Positions 33,203 through 46,100 of a DNA stretch of 64,000 nt are shown here, one piece after another; position 1 is the first letter of the stretch, and each line of letters opens with the position of its first letter. The position numbers and the translations under genes are program-made. Below the pieces are notes generated by a model that was given only the letters and a program-made list of their open reading frames with translations, was not told the DNA's origin and made no database searches. Location of the stretch: assembly GCF_028009165.1 (NCBI RefSeq), contig NC_079242.1, positions 1,488,001 through 1,552,000 on the forward strand, in the 5' to 3' direction. This DNA is from Akanthomyces muscarius (taxonomy: Eukaryota > Ascomycota > Sordariomycetes > Hypocreales > Cordycipitaceae).

Positions 33203-34909
33203 TACGATATGCATGCACGGCGTTTTTTTTTGGTGCGGTTTATTTCTTTTGTTTCCTCTTATCGCTTATGAACCTGGGTCCGGATATCAAAATACACTCG
33301 GCCGACTTGGCTGAGCCAAAAGGAATGCGTGTCGCACGCTGGTTATGTTGACAGCCAAAACGTCCACATCACGACCAATTCTTACGATGACACGGGTTCA
33401 CAACAACATTTGCTTTTGGAGCTTTTTCTTTTTATTTCTCTCAACTCTTGCGCCGTTTATCTGGTTTCTGGCAACAGTTGGCATTTGGGCAGATACCCCC
33501 GCAGCGCGAAGCTCACCCATCACTTGCCTGGTGGAAACTCTGTGACTCTTTTGCCACTATACGTTTCTCCCGGTATTTCCTTTAATGGCTTATTGTCGTT
33601 CGCTTCCGCTACTTTTATCTTCTTGCACATACCCTTTTGCTGGCGACGTCTCAAACCAGTTCAACACCTTACTTTTTTTTTTATCGTCGTGGAGAATCAT
33701 CCGCTTGACGCTTCACTCATTGACATTTCGCTCCGGCTTAGCTGTTGAACAGTGAATCGTCGAATGCCTCAACACTCTGCGACACCACACAAGATAATAA
33801 TCAGCCTCTGGCTTGCCTACCGATGGCGAGCTGGAGGAAACCAATATGCTTTATATAGAAGGACAAATGGGCGGCTCCTCGGACGGAGGCATGGAATATA
33901 CGAATGGGAGGATACTGGGTTATTGCTGCTTTTTAGTAGCTGGACATCTTTGGGCTGGAGTATGGAACTCCGAAATAGCACCTCGAGTGGAGAGGGCACT
34001 CTGATGCTTCGGCGCAAGCATTAGAATGGGGATATCAATAGGACCCTCACTCTTTTTTTTCTTTTGGGATGTCAAAGCACTTTGCTCTTTGCTTAGGTAG
34101 TTTTCCTTATGATAGTTGTACCCAGGTCATCCCTGCACCAAATGGAAACTCTTGATCCTACTTTTTTGCCCCGCGCTGATGATTACATGTCGGTCGAGGT
34201 TGCTTGGATAGTTGACACGAGTGTGGACCTGTTTACAGACGTTGTGACAGGCCAGGATTACGCAACTATAGATCATCCGGGGTTGGTTTTTGTTGTTGAC
34301 CCGAGTGATCTATCTGTTAACGTTGGTTTTTTGTTCAACACTGCGTGTGTGGCTACACATCAAACGAGGTTGGCTCTCAAAATTGACCCGAGCGTGGATA
34401 CATCTCCCAATGTTGGTCTACTGTTCAACACTGTGTGGCTACTCATCAACTGAGGGTGGCTAGAAAGCTTCACTCGAGTGTGGACCCTTTTCTCAACGCC
34501 AACATTGTGTCGCTATAGATTATCCGAGTTTTGGCTCTAGACTTTGACCTGCCTGTGGGCTTGCTTCTTTGTACCTAGGCGACGACCTGCCAAGTTCAGG
34601 TGGCTGTGTCTTATTCGCTTGCACTGTATGCCGCCCTGTCTCCGTTTTGAGTTCACGTACGTTTCCTGTGCCTGTTCTTGCATTGTTGGACTTTGTATTA
34701 GACACATGTCTACGGAGGAAAAAAAAAGGTAGCCAGCCCGTGTTGCTGGAAATCGGGGCAAAGATATGAATACATGAAACAAGAAGAAACCCAAGTGCTA
34801 ATGCAATATCGTACACATGTCGACATGTACATGACGACTCTCTCTCGCGCTCTCTATTTACATTCTCACGTGTCGAGCAGCAGTGACAACACAAAGTACC
34901 AAACCCATC
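33203..34909. other. convergent intergenic region containing decayed tandem repeat
   Basis: It lies between the stops of STB3 and the GT25 gene. Apart from the repeat array at 34.2-34.6 kb, listed separately, only short unsupported frames are seen. Confidence 0.5.
34211..34558 (+). repeat. degenerate tandem repeat, period 84-87 bp
   Basis: Units begin with related sequences: GTTGACACGAGTGTGG (34211), GTTGACCCGAGTGATC (34295), ATTGACCCGAGCGTGG (34382), CTTCACTCGAGTGTGG (34468) and TTTGACCTG (34553). Spacings are 84, 87, 86 and 85 bp. Shared inner blocks include GTTCAACACTG and GTGTGGCTAC. The first three units are in one open frame and give peptides starting VDTSVD, VDPSDL and IDPSVD. The copies are strongly diverged. 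Confidence 0.75.
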
Positions 34910-36252
34910 CTAGTTGCCATCCGCCTCGTTAAACTGGCTCGCCGCCAGCGGCGACTCGCCGATGATGAGGCTCCACGCCTTTTCCAGCGCCATGTTCTCA
35001 AAGGCGATGCTCGGGTGGCCGTCCTTGTTCTGCCACACGCTGCCCGTCTTCTTGACCGTCTCCCAGCCCGTCAGGTTGAGCGCGCCCTCGCTGTTGGCGC
35101 CCTGAATGTCGCTGTTGGCGCCGCGCTCGTACATGCCGATGCCGTCCATGTACTCCCACTGCGCAAAGACGGTCGGCATGACGCTGTACGTGACGAGGTC
35201 GCCCGAGAGGATCATGCGCCGCATGACCAGGTCGACGGGGTTGTCGAGGTCCACGGCGCTGCGCAGCAGCAGCTTGGCCGCGCCCGTCTGCGAGACGGCG
35301 TAGGCCGTCGTGCACACGATGCCACCCGACTGCCGCACCACGCGCTCCGCGCCGAGCGTGTCGCCAAAGTAGTCGTTGCCCGGCTTGACGTGCGGGTCCG
35401 GGTAGCGCACCGCCGTGTCCTTGTTTTTGGGGTCCTCGAAGCACTGCCCGAGGGACAGCAAGTCCCAGTGCGTGCTGTGCCAGGGGTCGCTGGGGTCGAG
35501 GACGAGCGGGCCGCCGCCGCCGCGGCCGGAGAAGCTTGGGTTCGGGAGCGCCTTGGACTGCACCGCGGAGAGGAGGTAGGTGAAGTGCTGGTTGAGGTTG
35601 CGCATGATGGCGCGGACCTGCACGTCCCAGGCGGCGTCGGACTCGAGGATGAGGACCGCGGGGGTCTTGTCGCGGAGCATCTGGCTCCAGATCTGCAAGG
35701 ACGTGAGAGAGATCAGCGGCGCCACTCTTTTTTCTGATGGACATTTTGCCTGTTTTGTCAACAAGGAGAAGTCAGGAATCACAAACGTACGTTGGCATGG
35801 GCACGCCAGCAGCCCTTTTCCGCCTTCTTGACCCGCGTCAGGTGCTCCGGCGGCATGCCGACGTCGTTGATCTCGGCGGTGCCGACGCCGTGGACCTCGA
35901 CAATGTCGATGCCCGACAGCCACGCCTGCAGCGTCGCCGCGTCGAGGCGGTCGAAGCGCAGCGGGAGGTTGATGAACTGGATCGAGCCGAAGCCGAGCGT
36001 CGCGTTGCCCGCGGCGTCCATGAGCCGGCGCTCGGCGCGGGACGGCTGGGCCACGGCCGCCTTGGAGGTCGGCCCCGTGTAGAGCTTGTGCCGGCCGCCA
36101 AATGCGCTCGCGGTGCTGGCGCTGCCGGTGCTGCTGTAGACGAACGCGAGCACGAGGCACAGGGAGACGAGGGCCACGATGCGCAGGAAGCGCGAGCGCC
36201 CGCCGCCGAGGAGCGACGACGGGACGTCGAGCCAGCTGTTGGCCTTTTCCAT
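34910..36252 (-). CDS. glycosyltransferase family 25-like type II membrane protein
   Basis: Two exons on the minus strand, 35791-36252 and 34910-35692, joined in phase 0, give 414 aa. Residues 1-20 are cytosolic and about 22-41 form a signal anchor (FLRIVALVSLCLVLAFVYSS), so a Golgi or ER lumenal catalytic domain is expected. GT25-like motifs are FINLPLRFDRLDA near 94-106, GCWRAHANIWSQMLRD near 148-163 and VLILESDAAWD near 167-177. The ESDA motif stands in for the family's acidic EDDA/DxD. Fungal members of this group are widespread but poorly characterised; the sugar donor and acceptor are unknown. A Gly/Pro-rich loop (SGRGGGGPLVLDP) lies near 205-217. The start is the ATG at 36252; no ATG exists in the open frame further upstream. 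Confidence 0.85.
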
Positions 36253-39200
36253 GCCGAAATAGGGTGATGGATCGGACGGGGACAGGGGAGGTATCAAAGA
36301 AGGTGGTCGGCCAAAGGGAGCAGTTGTTGGTCGTCTAATTCCCGGCCCGCTGGGTGAATGGACTGGGAAAAAAAGGTTTCGGGAATGGCCTAGGCCGTTG
36401 ATGCAACGTCGCTATCGCCAAACGGCATACGAATGAATATTAGACCAGAGAAGAACAGAAGTTGAGCGGGAAAGTAAATGAGCGAATTCCTGGCTTCACC
36501 GAATGAAAGACATGACGGGTTACCATAATCAAGTGACGGAGAAGGAAGAGAAAAAAAAAAGCAGTAACAAAAGACCCGAGAAATCCTGTACACAGCCTGA
36601 AAATGAACAGCCCTTCCACGACGGCGCGACCACACTGGCTGCCAGTTTCTTGGCTTGCTCCCCTTTCCGTCAGCCCCGAAAGACCCTTGCCGGTAAGGCT
36701 GTCAGCCTACGAAATACAAAGTGCGACCGGCCCTGTTGGGCGAGCAAAATAAGGCCCTTGATAAAATTGGCTAGCCTGATCCGACGCGCCGGGGCAGAAC
36801 AAGAAGTAAAAAGGGCCTGGACACATCCCTGTCGTGAATCAAAGCGCGGTGCGCTAGCCTGCTCCTTGGGACTGAAAGGATACTCGACTACTCGCCCAAC
36901 TGTACAAAATCAGCAAGAACCACTGTGCGTTTGCTTCTATGTATGACGCATCTCTGCACTTGTAAACTAGGACCAGGCCACTTGGCTATGACCTGGTGCT
37001 ACTTTGTGGTGCAGGGCGACCGCGACAAGTGCGTGACTGACGGCATGCTTCCGCGTCTTGTGGCTGAAGGCAACTACCAGACTGACAGAGGCCTCCCTCA
37101 CACGATACACCATCATGAATGCCATCCAAGTCGAGCCCGCAGATTTCGTCCCTCTTCTCACGACTTTCATCGTTTCCCAGGGTTGGGGATGAGCGCGTCT
37201 ACTTTGTAACCTGGGCTACCTCTACAACATTCTCGCACTGCATCGTAACGATACTACGAACACCCACCCTGAAAATACCCAAACGAGACATCCTATATGC
37301 TTCTTCCTCGCAGGGGGCCGGTTCCGAGACCCATGGACGGGCGACGCGGCCCCGGCTGACAAGGGCCTCGCGCGGCTGAAGAAATGGACTCGGAGAGCCA
37401 GGAATGCGCTGCAGTACGGATATGGGCCAGTTCGCATCTTGTACATGTTGAATCCGCTACATGATTCTTTTTTCCTTCTTCTTCGATTCGCCCGTTCTGC
37501 CGCACAAGGAGAACTGACCCAAAGGCGCTGCGGTTCATCACGGGGCGGACCGAGTCAAGCGCGACGAGGCCAAGCCTGCTTGCCGCCAGAGCACGCGGAG
37601 CGGCAACGCCTGCTACTTTGGTCGATTGCGGCGGGCTGCCGACGGCGAAAGTAGCCGAAGAAGGCATTGGAATGAGAAATGCGCCCAAGACTGCGCTCCC
37701 TTAGACTTCAACACTCTACCGTGTCAGCGAAGACCCGGTTTGTACCACACGAGAGCAGTGGCTGGAAACACTTTCGTCGGTCAAGGTGCAGAATTCACCT
37801 GCGTTGCTGCGCTCAGCGTCAAAGAACCGACATGTAGGTTTGCTACGATTTGATTTCCACATGCCCAAGCTTCTTGATATGTGCATTCTCCAAGACTCGG
37901 GACACCCATTTCTCGCGACCATCCGCATGCTGGAGCGCGACCTTCTAGAGCAGGCCAACAATTCTTGAACAGCTGGCGGCGACGGATGCTAGATATGGGA
38001 GCGACTTGCCCAACAAGACAAAAACAGAAGACGACTACACAAGTCCTGATGTTAGACAAGACATCCTGGAGCCACTGCTGACGGGAGCCTTTGCTACGAA
38101 TAGTAGAATGCGGTCCCATGCAGTCTTGGGCAGCAGGCCATGCGAGTGTTGCCACAAAGTAATTCGTTCTCTATTTCTTCGTCATGTAGTCAGCTGGATG
38201 AGCTGGTGCCGGTTCTCCGCATCTAGGGGTGCCGAGTCTTTGGTCCTGACCCTCATTTTCCGCGTGCCGTCTTGGCTTGGGGGTAATCTGCGACCAAGTC
38301 CATGCCATCACCGCCAAGCAATTTCAGAGGTGCGACAGCATTGTGCGCCAAGCTATCGAGTTAATAAGGTATCACTTTTGTGGGCTGCATAGTCTCGTAA
38401 GGTCTTTTCAGATTCGAGGCATCCTCAGACTCTGCCTAGCTTGGCGTGTATGCCACATCCGCCCGTGGAGATGGGTGGTTGACTAACAAGCCTGTGTCAG
38501 CAGATACAAGGCAAATATATTCATTTAGGGTCTGCACAAATGTCGTGGAAGGCATACAGAGGTATCTAGCTGCAGAGAGACCACGTGCCCAAGAACAAGG
38601 GTCAATCAAACAGGGCGCCGTCACAGGTCCATGCTGCCAACCCCTCTGTCAAAAATGGCACGATTGCCCACAAAGTACAAATGCCGTGTTCTTGCCCCGA
38701 TTTGTCATGACCAGGGCGCAAGTGCCGATGTGGTCACAGAGCAAATTTACTGATTTGCGAGAAATCTCTGACGGTCTGGTTCAGAAGCGGCGAAAGTTGA
38801 AAGGAGGGCGCGTACGCAACTGACGCGCCACCATCAGCAGAGGAACGTTCTGGCAGCCTCAGCTGGAAGTATCACTGAAATGCGGGGAACAAAGCAAGCC
38901 ACGGGCAGATATCTTGGCTGTGTTTCTTGGGAGCTGCTTGGCTATGGCACCATTGCTCGCGAGGCGATAAGTAATCTGTTTCGCCTCTGTAAAGCAAAAG
39001 ACAGTTGTCTTGAGATCAGCATTGGCAATCACAGTGCCCGCATTGCGCCTCGTTGGGAGCTTGGCGGCGTTCTTGGCATATTGATTTCCCGGCTCTGCCA
39101 AGCAAAAGGCTTTCATACCTCGTGCTAGGTTCGGCGATTCGAGCCACACCGCGTTGAATTAAACAACACGTGTAGGACGGATGGCGCAGGGCAGCGTGGC

Positions 39201-40588
39201 TGAGCTAAATAAACTTACTCGTAATAAAACGGTTGCGAGCCACACCAGTAGCCAGCCCCAATCACGTCGCTATCCGAGGACCCTCTAGGCGATGCCGAGA
39301 CTTTATCTGCGGCAGTATGCCGAGGGGATGAGCTCATGCACCACGCATGGCCCAGAGCGGTTCATCTAATACTGACGCTGTAGAGTAATGCCTAAGTTCA
39401 TGCCGCTGCTCAACTCGGGGAGGAGCTCGGTTTGCAATTGGCTCGTATTCCGCGTCAGGTTAGTAAACACATAAATAGGGCGGGCAGGCGAGGCAACGAC
39501 ACCACTCGCCGGCACACTGGTACGCGCCAGAGCGAAAGAGGAAGAAACGAGAGAAACGGCAGACGGCCAGGCCTTCAACTGGCTAGCTGCGGACGGCTGC
39601 TCCATCTCCGTGGTCATAGACTCATAATCCGTCACCAGAAGGGTAAATAACAGGCTAGTCTTGCAGCGTGTCTCGTCCTGCATACCCCGGCCAAGCCCCA
39701 CGCATTAGCGATTTCTCGGCATGCTTAGCCTGCAGCGGAGGCGGAGGGGCACAGAGTCTGGGCGCCGAGCGGAAAGCTTGATTCTTTTCTTGTTCAGCCT
39801 GGGCGATCGTCGGCGCTGGACACCAAGGAGATGGCCTCACCAACCATCGCAGGCCGGAGTGTTCGGGCCCGGCAATCAGGTGCGCGTGAGATGAAGAGAC
39901 AGATTGTTGTCGTACGGCTGGGTCGGGTAGGCTGACGGTCGTCATGAACCAGCATTTCCCGGCATTTCCGGCTCAGACCGTGATGAAATAGCACAAAGAG
40001 AACTGTATGTCATGTTGCAGCCATAACTGAAGCCACAGCGTGAGCTTACAGTATGGAGAGCGAGCATTAGGCGGCTGTCTTTCATATCGACGCTCAAATA
40101 ATGCAGCAGCGTCGCTCGCTTCCTGCTTCGTTGTCTCGCGCGGCAGCGAAACAGCCACGGACTGTCGATCATGCCGATATGAGGCAGTTGTGCTACATCT
40201 TCATTCTGACTCGTCGGCTGGCTGACTGGTGGCCGCATCCTAGCCAGCCATAGAACAAAGGACAAAGGGCGCAAATGAGAAGGATTAAATTGCGCAGGCA
40301 GCCATGTGCTCCTTTTTTGGTCCTTTAACGAGAGACTATTGATTATGTGAAGAGACCGTCGCTCCACCGACGGTGCTGCTGCAGCGTGTCGACTGCGACT
40401 CTGCTCAGATAAGTAGGGCGCTCGCGGCCGTTCTTTTTTTTTTGTTTTGGACAGCCTTGGATGGAGCAGCAGCTACACATCCGTCGGTAGCGTCGACGAC
40501 GATCGTATCACAGCAGCATGATGGCATCAACACAAGAGATGAGCGCATACTGAATTTTTGTGACCTAGACTAGCAAACGACCAGGCGT
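36253..40588. other. long intergenic region, no gene supported
   Basis: More than 4 kb with no recognisable domain or exon chain. A possible diverged direct repeat at about 38.92-39.12 kb is reported under findings. It contains the GT25 promoter at its left end. A decayed gene is possible but cannot be demonstrated. Confidence 0.4.
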
Positions 40589-40952
40589 GCCAGGGGACTT
40601 GGGAGCGTCGCCCAAGGTTGGGCACTCGCTGTTTGAAGAAACAAGAGCCTGGACCGCCAGTGCCTGTCAGTGTTGCAAGGCGAGTGCTGAGCAGAGGCCC
40701 CACAATCGCTCCAACACCCAATTGAACGCGGCCGATGGGTCTTCCGCCAAGACCGCCAAGTCTTGGCGGTCTTGGCAAGCTCTGCTCCGCCGCATATCCT
40801 CATGTCCTTGCTGGTGGGGATACCTCTCCCACCGTGCAGGCAGCCCTCTAGACCAAGTACCGCTGCCAAGATGTACTTGGGCTTGGCATGCCAAGCCGCC
40901 AAGACTTTCCGCTCGCCCCTTGAGTGGTCGCGCCAAGAGCTGGCGACTTGGC
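40589..40952 (+). promoter_or_regulatory. dense PacC-site (GCCARG) array upstream of pacC
   Basis: GCCARG hexamers in either orientation occur at 40589-40594, 40746-40751, 40755-40760, 40762-40767, 40771-40776, 40865-40870, 40882-40887, 40890-40895, 40898-40903, 40932-40937 and 40947-40952. GCCARG is the established binding core of PacC. Eleven sites in 364 bp, located 300-660 bp before the pacC ATG, fit direct autoregulation. Four of them form a perfect palindrome at 40746-40776. Confidence 0.75.
40746..40776. repeat. 31-bp perfect palindrome of four PacC sites
   Basis: The left arm GCCAAGACCGCCAAG (40746-40760) and its exact reverse complement (40762-40776) flank a single central T. Each arm contains two GCCAAG cores 9 bp apart. 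Confidence 0.9.
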
Positions 40953-41251
40953 TCTGGTATCAGCACATCTAAAGTCAACCGCCCTCCCCGCAACGTTCTT
41001 ATTCTCTTTTTTCTGTTCTGGAATTTAAAGCTCGACCCTCCTTCTCGATTTACTTCCAAAGCAACTTTGCAATCTACGACCTTTCTGTCTTCCTGATCCC
41101 TTTCATCAAGACCCTGATCTGCACCCATCTCGCTACAGCTACCACTCAGCGTCACAACGTCCTTGTTTCGCGCTAACACAAATCGATAATCCCGGAAACA
41201 GCTCCGGCGCAACGCCTCTGCAACCGACCTCGCGCATTTCCGATCATTGCA

Positions 41252-43147
41252 ATGTCACAACTCCCCGACATCTCCCAGATTGCCTCTGGGGTGAGCAGCA
41301 ACAGCAGCGACTCCAATTCGGCTACCCCTGCGCCTTCCAGCGCCGGCTCCAGCGCCGCTTCCCTCGCTCACATGGCCGAAGACAACCTCACATGCCGCTG
41401 GAACCAGTGCAACCAAAAATTCGCCAGCCCCGAGATCCTCTATGTATGAAGAGCCCCATCTGTCCTCACTCGTACGACTGTAATCTGACTTGTTTCCCTT
41501 TAGGAGCACATTTGCGATCGCCATGTTGGCCGCAAGAGCACAAACAACCTGAGCCTTACCTGCCAATGGAACTCGTGCCGCACAACCACCGTCAAGCGTG
41601 ACCACATTACCTCGCACATCCGAGTTCACGTCCCTCTCAAGCCTCACAAGTGCGAGTTCTGCGGGAAGTCCTTCAAGCGCCCTCAGGATCTGAAGAAGCA
41701 CGTCAAGACCCATGCCGACGACTCCGTCCTCTCGCGCCAGGACAACGGCTTCAACTACCGAACCCAGACAAAGGGTACGTTTTACTCACAACACGTCAGA
41801 ATTCAGCCGTATAGCAGTGTACTGACATATTCAACAGCCCCCAGCTACTACGACCATAATGGTCAGATGCGATCCGGCCACGCCGGCTTCCCCCAGCCCG
41901 CCCACCACGGCGGTTACTATGCTCCTCAGCAACCCGCCAGCTACGGCATGTATTTCAACCAGCCGCCCATGAACACCCCTCGCGCAGAGCACATTGGCTA
42001 CAACGCTGCTGCTGCTGGTGGATATGATCGCAAGCGAACTTACGACATGGTGGACGACTTCTTTGGCAGCGCCAAGCGCCGCCACATTGACCCCTCCTCG
42101 TACAACGACATTGGTCGCTCGCTTCTTCCTCTCCACGGCTCTCTCTCTGTCCCCAACGGCCCCATGGCCGCAGCGGAGCAGTACATGCCACAACATGCGC
42201 ACGTCTCTGGCGGCATGAGCGCCGGTGTTCCTCCTATTGCCCACAACCCTCTGGCTCAGCAGTACTACCTGCCCATGCCCAGTGCCCGCACTCAAAAGGA
42301 CCTCGTCCAGATCGACAACCTCTTGGGCCAGATGCAGGACACCATCTACGAGAACGCCAACCACGCCACAGCCGGTGTGCACATTCACAACGGCAGCGAC
42401 AACGGCTACGGCGGCTTCCGCAACACGCCTTCACCCAACACCATGCACCGCGGATCACCTGCCCATATGGCTGACGGTTACGGCGTCTCGGCCGCTAACA
42501 TGGCCTCTCCCCTCACTGCCCTCTCCTCGACCGGCACGCCCGCCGTCACTCCTCCCTCCAGCTCCATGTCCTACACCTCTGGCCACTCTCCCAGCCCGTC
42601 TGCCTCTGGCATGTCTGCTGCTGGCCTCTCTCCTCAGTCGCGTCACAGCCCTGCGGCCGTCATGTACCCTAGCCTGCCCACGAGCCTTCCTGCCGCCAGC
42701 CACGGCTACGGCCAGTCGGCCACGGCCACGCTCGGCCCCAGCTTCGACATGAGCGAGCGTCGTCGCTACTCGGGCGGCCTGCTCCAGCGCGCGCGCGGCC
42801 CTATGCCCTCGCACCCCGTCGAGGCGCCCACCAGCGCCGCCACCACGCCCAAGGCTGCCCCAGAGAGCCCCGCGTCGCCCGCCTCGGAGTCGTCAGACAT
42901 CAGCGAGGCCACCCGTGAGCGTGACGAGCAGTACGACCGCTGGCTGGAGAACATGCGCGTCATTGAGGGACTGCGCGAGTACATCCGCGGCCGCCTCGAG
43001 CGCCGGGAGTATGTCAACGACGGAGCCGAACGCGACAGCGACGCCATGGACGTTGATGTGAAGAGCCCCCAGATGTCCGGCCGCACGCTCGGCAAGGGCA
43101 AGGAGGGCAACTCTCTGTACCCCATCCTTCCCGTTCCTGGCTCTTGA
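41252..43147 (+). CDS. pacC: PacC/Rim101 pH-response zinc-finger transcription factor
   Basis: Three exons, 41252-41443, 41504-41774 and 41838-43147, give 590 aa with consistent phases. Three C2H2 fingers occupy residues 48-134: C48/C53 with H66/H71, C84/C89 with H102 and a following histidine, and C114/C117 with H130/H134. The spacing and sequence ([46 protein letters not shown]) are those of PacC, which activates alkaline-expressed genes and represses acid ones after two-step proteolysis. YPxL/I motifs of the kind bound by PalA occur at Y431PSL and Y582PIL. A basic RKRTYD-type patch follows the fingers near residue 210. The C-terminal region is Ser/Pro/Ala-rich. The upstream PacC-site array suggests self-regulation. 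No ATG precedes the start in the adjacent ~250 bp. Confidence 0.97.
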
Positions 43148-46100
43148 GCTTGGCGAATGGCTGCTTTTGCTGTGTATTTTTTTTTTGTCGGGGCGTCTAT
43201 CGCGGCTTATGGGTTAACGGAGTCGGGAGTCTATATGGAACGGGACATGTCTTTTCTTATTTGTTGGATCTTGCTGTGAGGAAAACAACAGGACAGGTTA
43301 GTATAGTTATTGCGCCGATCGGTGCGCTGCCATGATGTACATTGATGCTATATGCTTTTACAAATTCTATCTCACGACTTTCTCATCTACCATTTGACTC
43401 TACGTATAATTGGATAGTAACCTGTATCCAGCAAAGACGTGCCATGGGCTTGAGATTCCAGCCGAAACCCTCAGCTGCTGCGTCATGAATGCTCTGCATG
43501 GCTCAGAGTTGGCGACCACCTGCCCTTGCCCTGCCTCGCGTCTTGCGATTTCGGGATCCTGCCTCGCAAACATGCCTTGCCTTTTTTCCCTACTGCTTTC
43601 GCCATCGCCATCGCTTAAACGGCACGAGTGATGGGCTCTTGTCAGCCTCTCTGCGTCGTCACTTTTTTTCTTTCTTTTTCTTTCTTTTTCTTTTCCGAAT
43701 CCCTATTCTTCGAATCCCTTTTGCTCCCGACCACTAGATGCTGCACAGCCCGCCCCTCCTCCCCCCTGGCCATCCGGTCGGTTCCCCGCTCTCCGGAGCC
43801 CGAGTGGTTTTCTGGACCGCAGGCCGCTCCTACAGCTACAAGCCGGGACAAGTGTGGTGGCAAGAGACGATTCGGAAGAAGAAGAAACTTTGCGTATTGA
43901 ATCAGGGTCGTAGAACTACACACACTATGGAAAAGCCTTTAGCCGGTAATACGAGAACGGGGCCGATGCTTTGCCTCTTTGGGAACCGGCGTAGGGCCTG
44001 CGAGAGAGAGAAAAAAAAACGAGACAGTTTTAACCATCGGGCGAGCCGGGCGACGGCCCTCCTCGGGCTGCTCAGCGGAAGAGGGGCAGCACGTTACAGT
44101 TGCAACCAGGCTTTGGCTCCGGTCTTGGGCAACAAGAAACATTTCATGCGCGTTATTACGTAGTCCCAATATTGAAAAGCCGATGACATGCTAGGTGTCG
44201 GTTGTGCGGGGTGAGAGTAAACGAGAAGTCCCCCGGACGGCTGGCTGCCGTTGTAGCCCCGTTGTCCCCGGGCTGTCGTGATGTATATATCTCATCCAGT
44301 TAACTGTTTTTCTTTCCTCTTCCTGGCCCTCCTCGTTCTCCTGCATGGGGCAAGGTGCATGCAACACACCGACAACTCCGCCGCATCCAATCACTGCCCG
44401 CATCTGCCGTCAAGGGTGGTCATACGAGCTTATTCTGCTCCATTTACTCGGCTATCGGGGTCCAATCGAGCCTTGCCATGTAGGGCCTGCTGGGGCAGCC
44501 TGCAGCAACAGCTTTGCCCGTTGGGGCAACACCGTGGCATCTCACAAGAAAGGATGGAAAAGAGAACGGGCGCACTGTTGTCTTGTTGAGTTATTTCGCG
44601 TACGAATTTCCGCCATGGCTAGGTCAGGATTGCGCGCGCCGCCAAAGGACGGCAGTCCCGCTTTACGGGACGAGGCCAAAGCCGAAAAGACAGGCTCCCA
44701 GTGGTCCAAGCAGTATTGGTGGCTTCCGCCGGGACTTGTTTTGGTGTTTGTGTCACGGCTCTTGTACTGAGGTGTCATATTTGATGGTTCGGCTCGGCTC
44801 AAGTTTCCATCTCAATGACGCGCTCATGTGCTGTCACGAAGACATCGCAGGCTGTGCGTGGGCTGGCTGCCAACGATGTCGGCGAATTCCGCCATGGTAT
44901 AGAGCTCCGCACTACCAGCAGGCCAACCTACAGGTAGGTCAACCTAGAAGCGACCTTGAAAGTTTGAAGCTAGCGTTACATTTCGATGGGAAAAATCATC
45001 GGCACATGCACAGTGGCCCAGGCTGGTCGAGAGATCAGCTAGTTGATTGCCCTGTTGTATTTGTGGGCAAGAAAGTCACCGCTTGCATTCGGAAAGGACC
45101 CTGACGTGAATCCAATTCCATCACATTGCTGATTGCCAAGACCAGTTGTCGTCACAAGGCGCAGTCATTAGCGACATGAGCCCCATCCGTGAATCGGCAT
45201 ATAATACCTGGAGACGAAACTGGTCACAGCAGCATTGCGGCCGCTATGGTTAATCTCACCGAGTTGTTCTGGTTCTGCTCAGCATCGAGCGCGAATCTTA
45301 TGCAGCTGGTGATGAGTTACTACTGCCGTCGTCGCTGCCGTTGCCGCGAGCCATTATTGCAAAACTCGGTCTCATCTGGAAAAATAAGGCATATGGCGTT
45401 AGCAAGGAGAAGGTTGCCAAATCGTAATCGGCTCAGCGCAACACGCTTCCATTCTTGGTCAGTGTTGCGTGCATGCTGGGTAAGACGACACGGCTACAAA
45501 AACGGCGGCAGTAACCAAGCACGCAGACCACATTCTGTGCGGGGAAGCGACGGACGGGCTTCAACAGCGTCGCATTCAACTTTGCCGACAGCCAGTCGCT
45601 GGGGCTGGACCGGAACTGCGGTGGAGCAGTGCTTGCACTTTACACGACTGTCCAAACAGAGAAATGATGATTGATGGCAGACGAGATGCAGCTGATGGAG
45701 GGGCTCATCAAAGCGATAGCCGAGTGGCACAATTGCGGATGGAGGGCCGCGAAGAGCCACGGGCAGCTGCATGGTGTGATGTCTCGCTCGCTAGCCAGCC
45801 TTCTTTACCGCCAGGGTAAGTGCATCCCAGAGCGTCAAGAACCCTTGCCCAGAGAAAGAGATGCAGACGGCATGTACACACTGTTGAAGGAAGCCCTGTA
45901 ATCCTGTCACGATCAAAAACGCTCGGGCCGGGCGGAAGGCCGATGTGGCTGAGCTTGTAATATACCGAATTATAGGTCCTATAACAAGCAGATGCGGGAG
46001 CCAAAGATGGCCGGCCATTGTCTCTCTGGCGCACAAGTACCAAGGAGTAGACGGTCCTGCATCGGGGAAGTTTAGTCTTCAGGTCGTATTTGAGCTGAAC

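Noticed and set aside
41831..42388. 185-aa antisense frame across pacC exon 3
   Set aside because: Shadow of the PacC C-terminal region; His/Val-rich composition mirrors the plus-strand codons.
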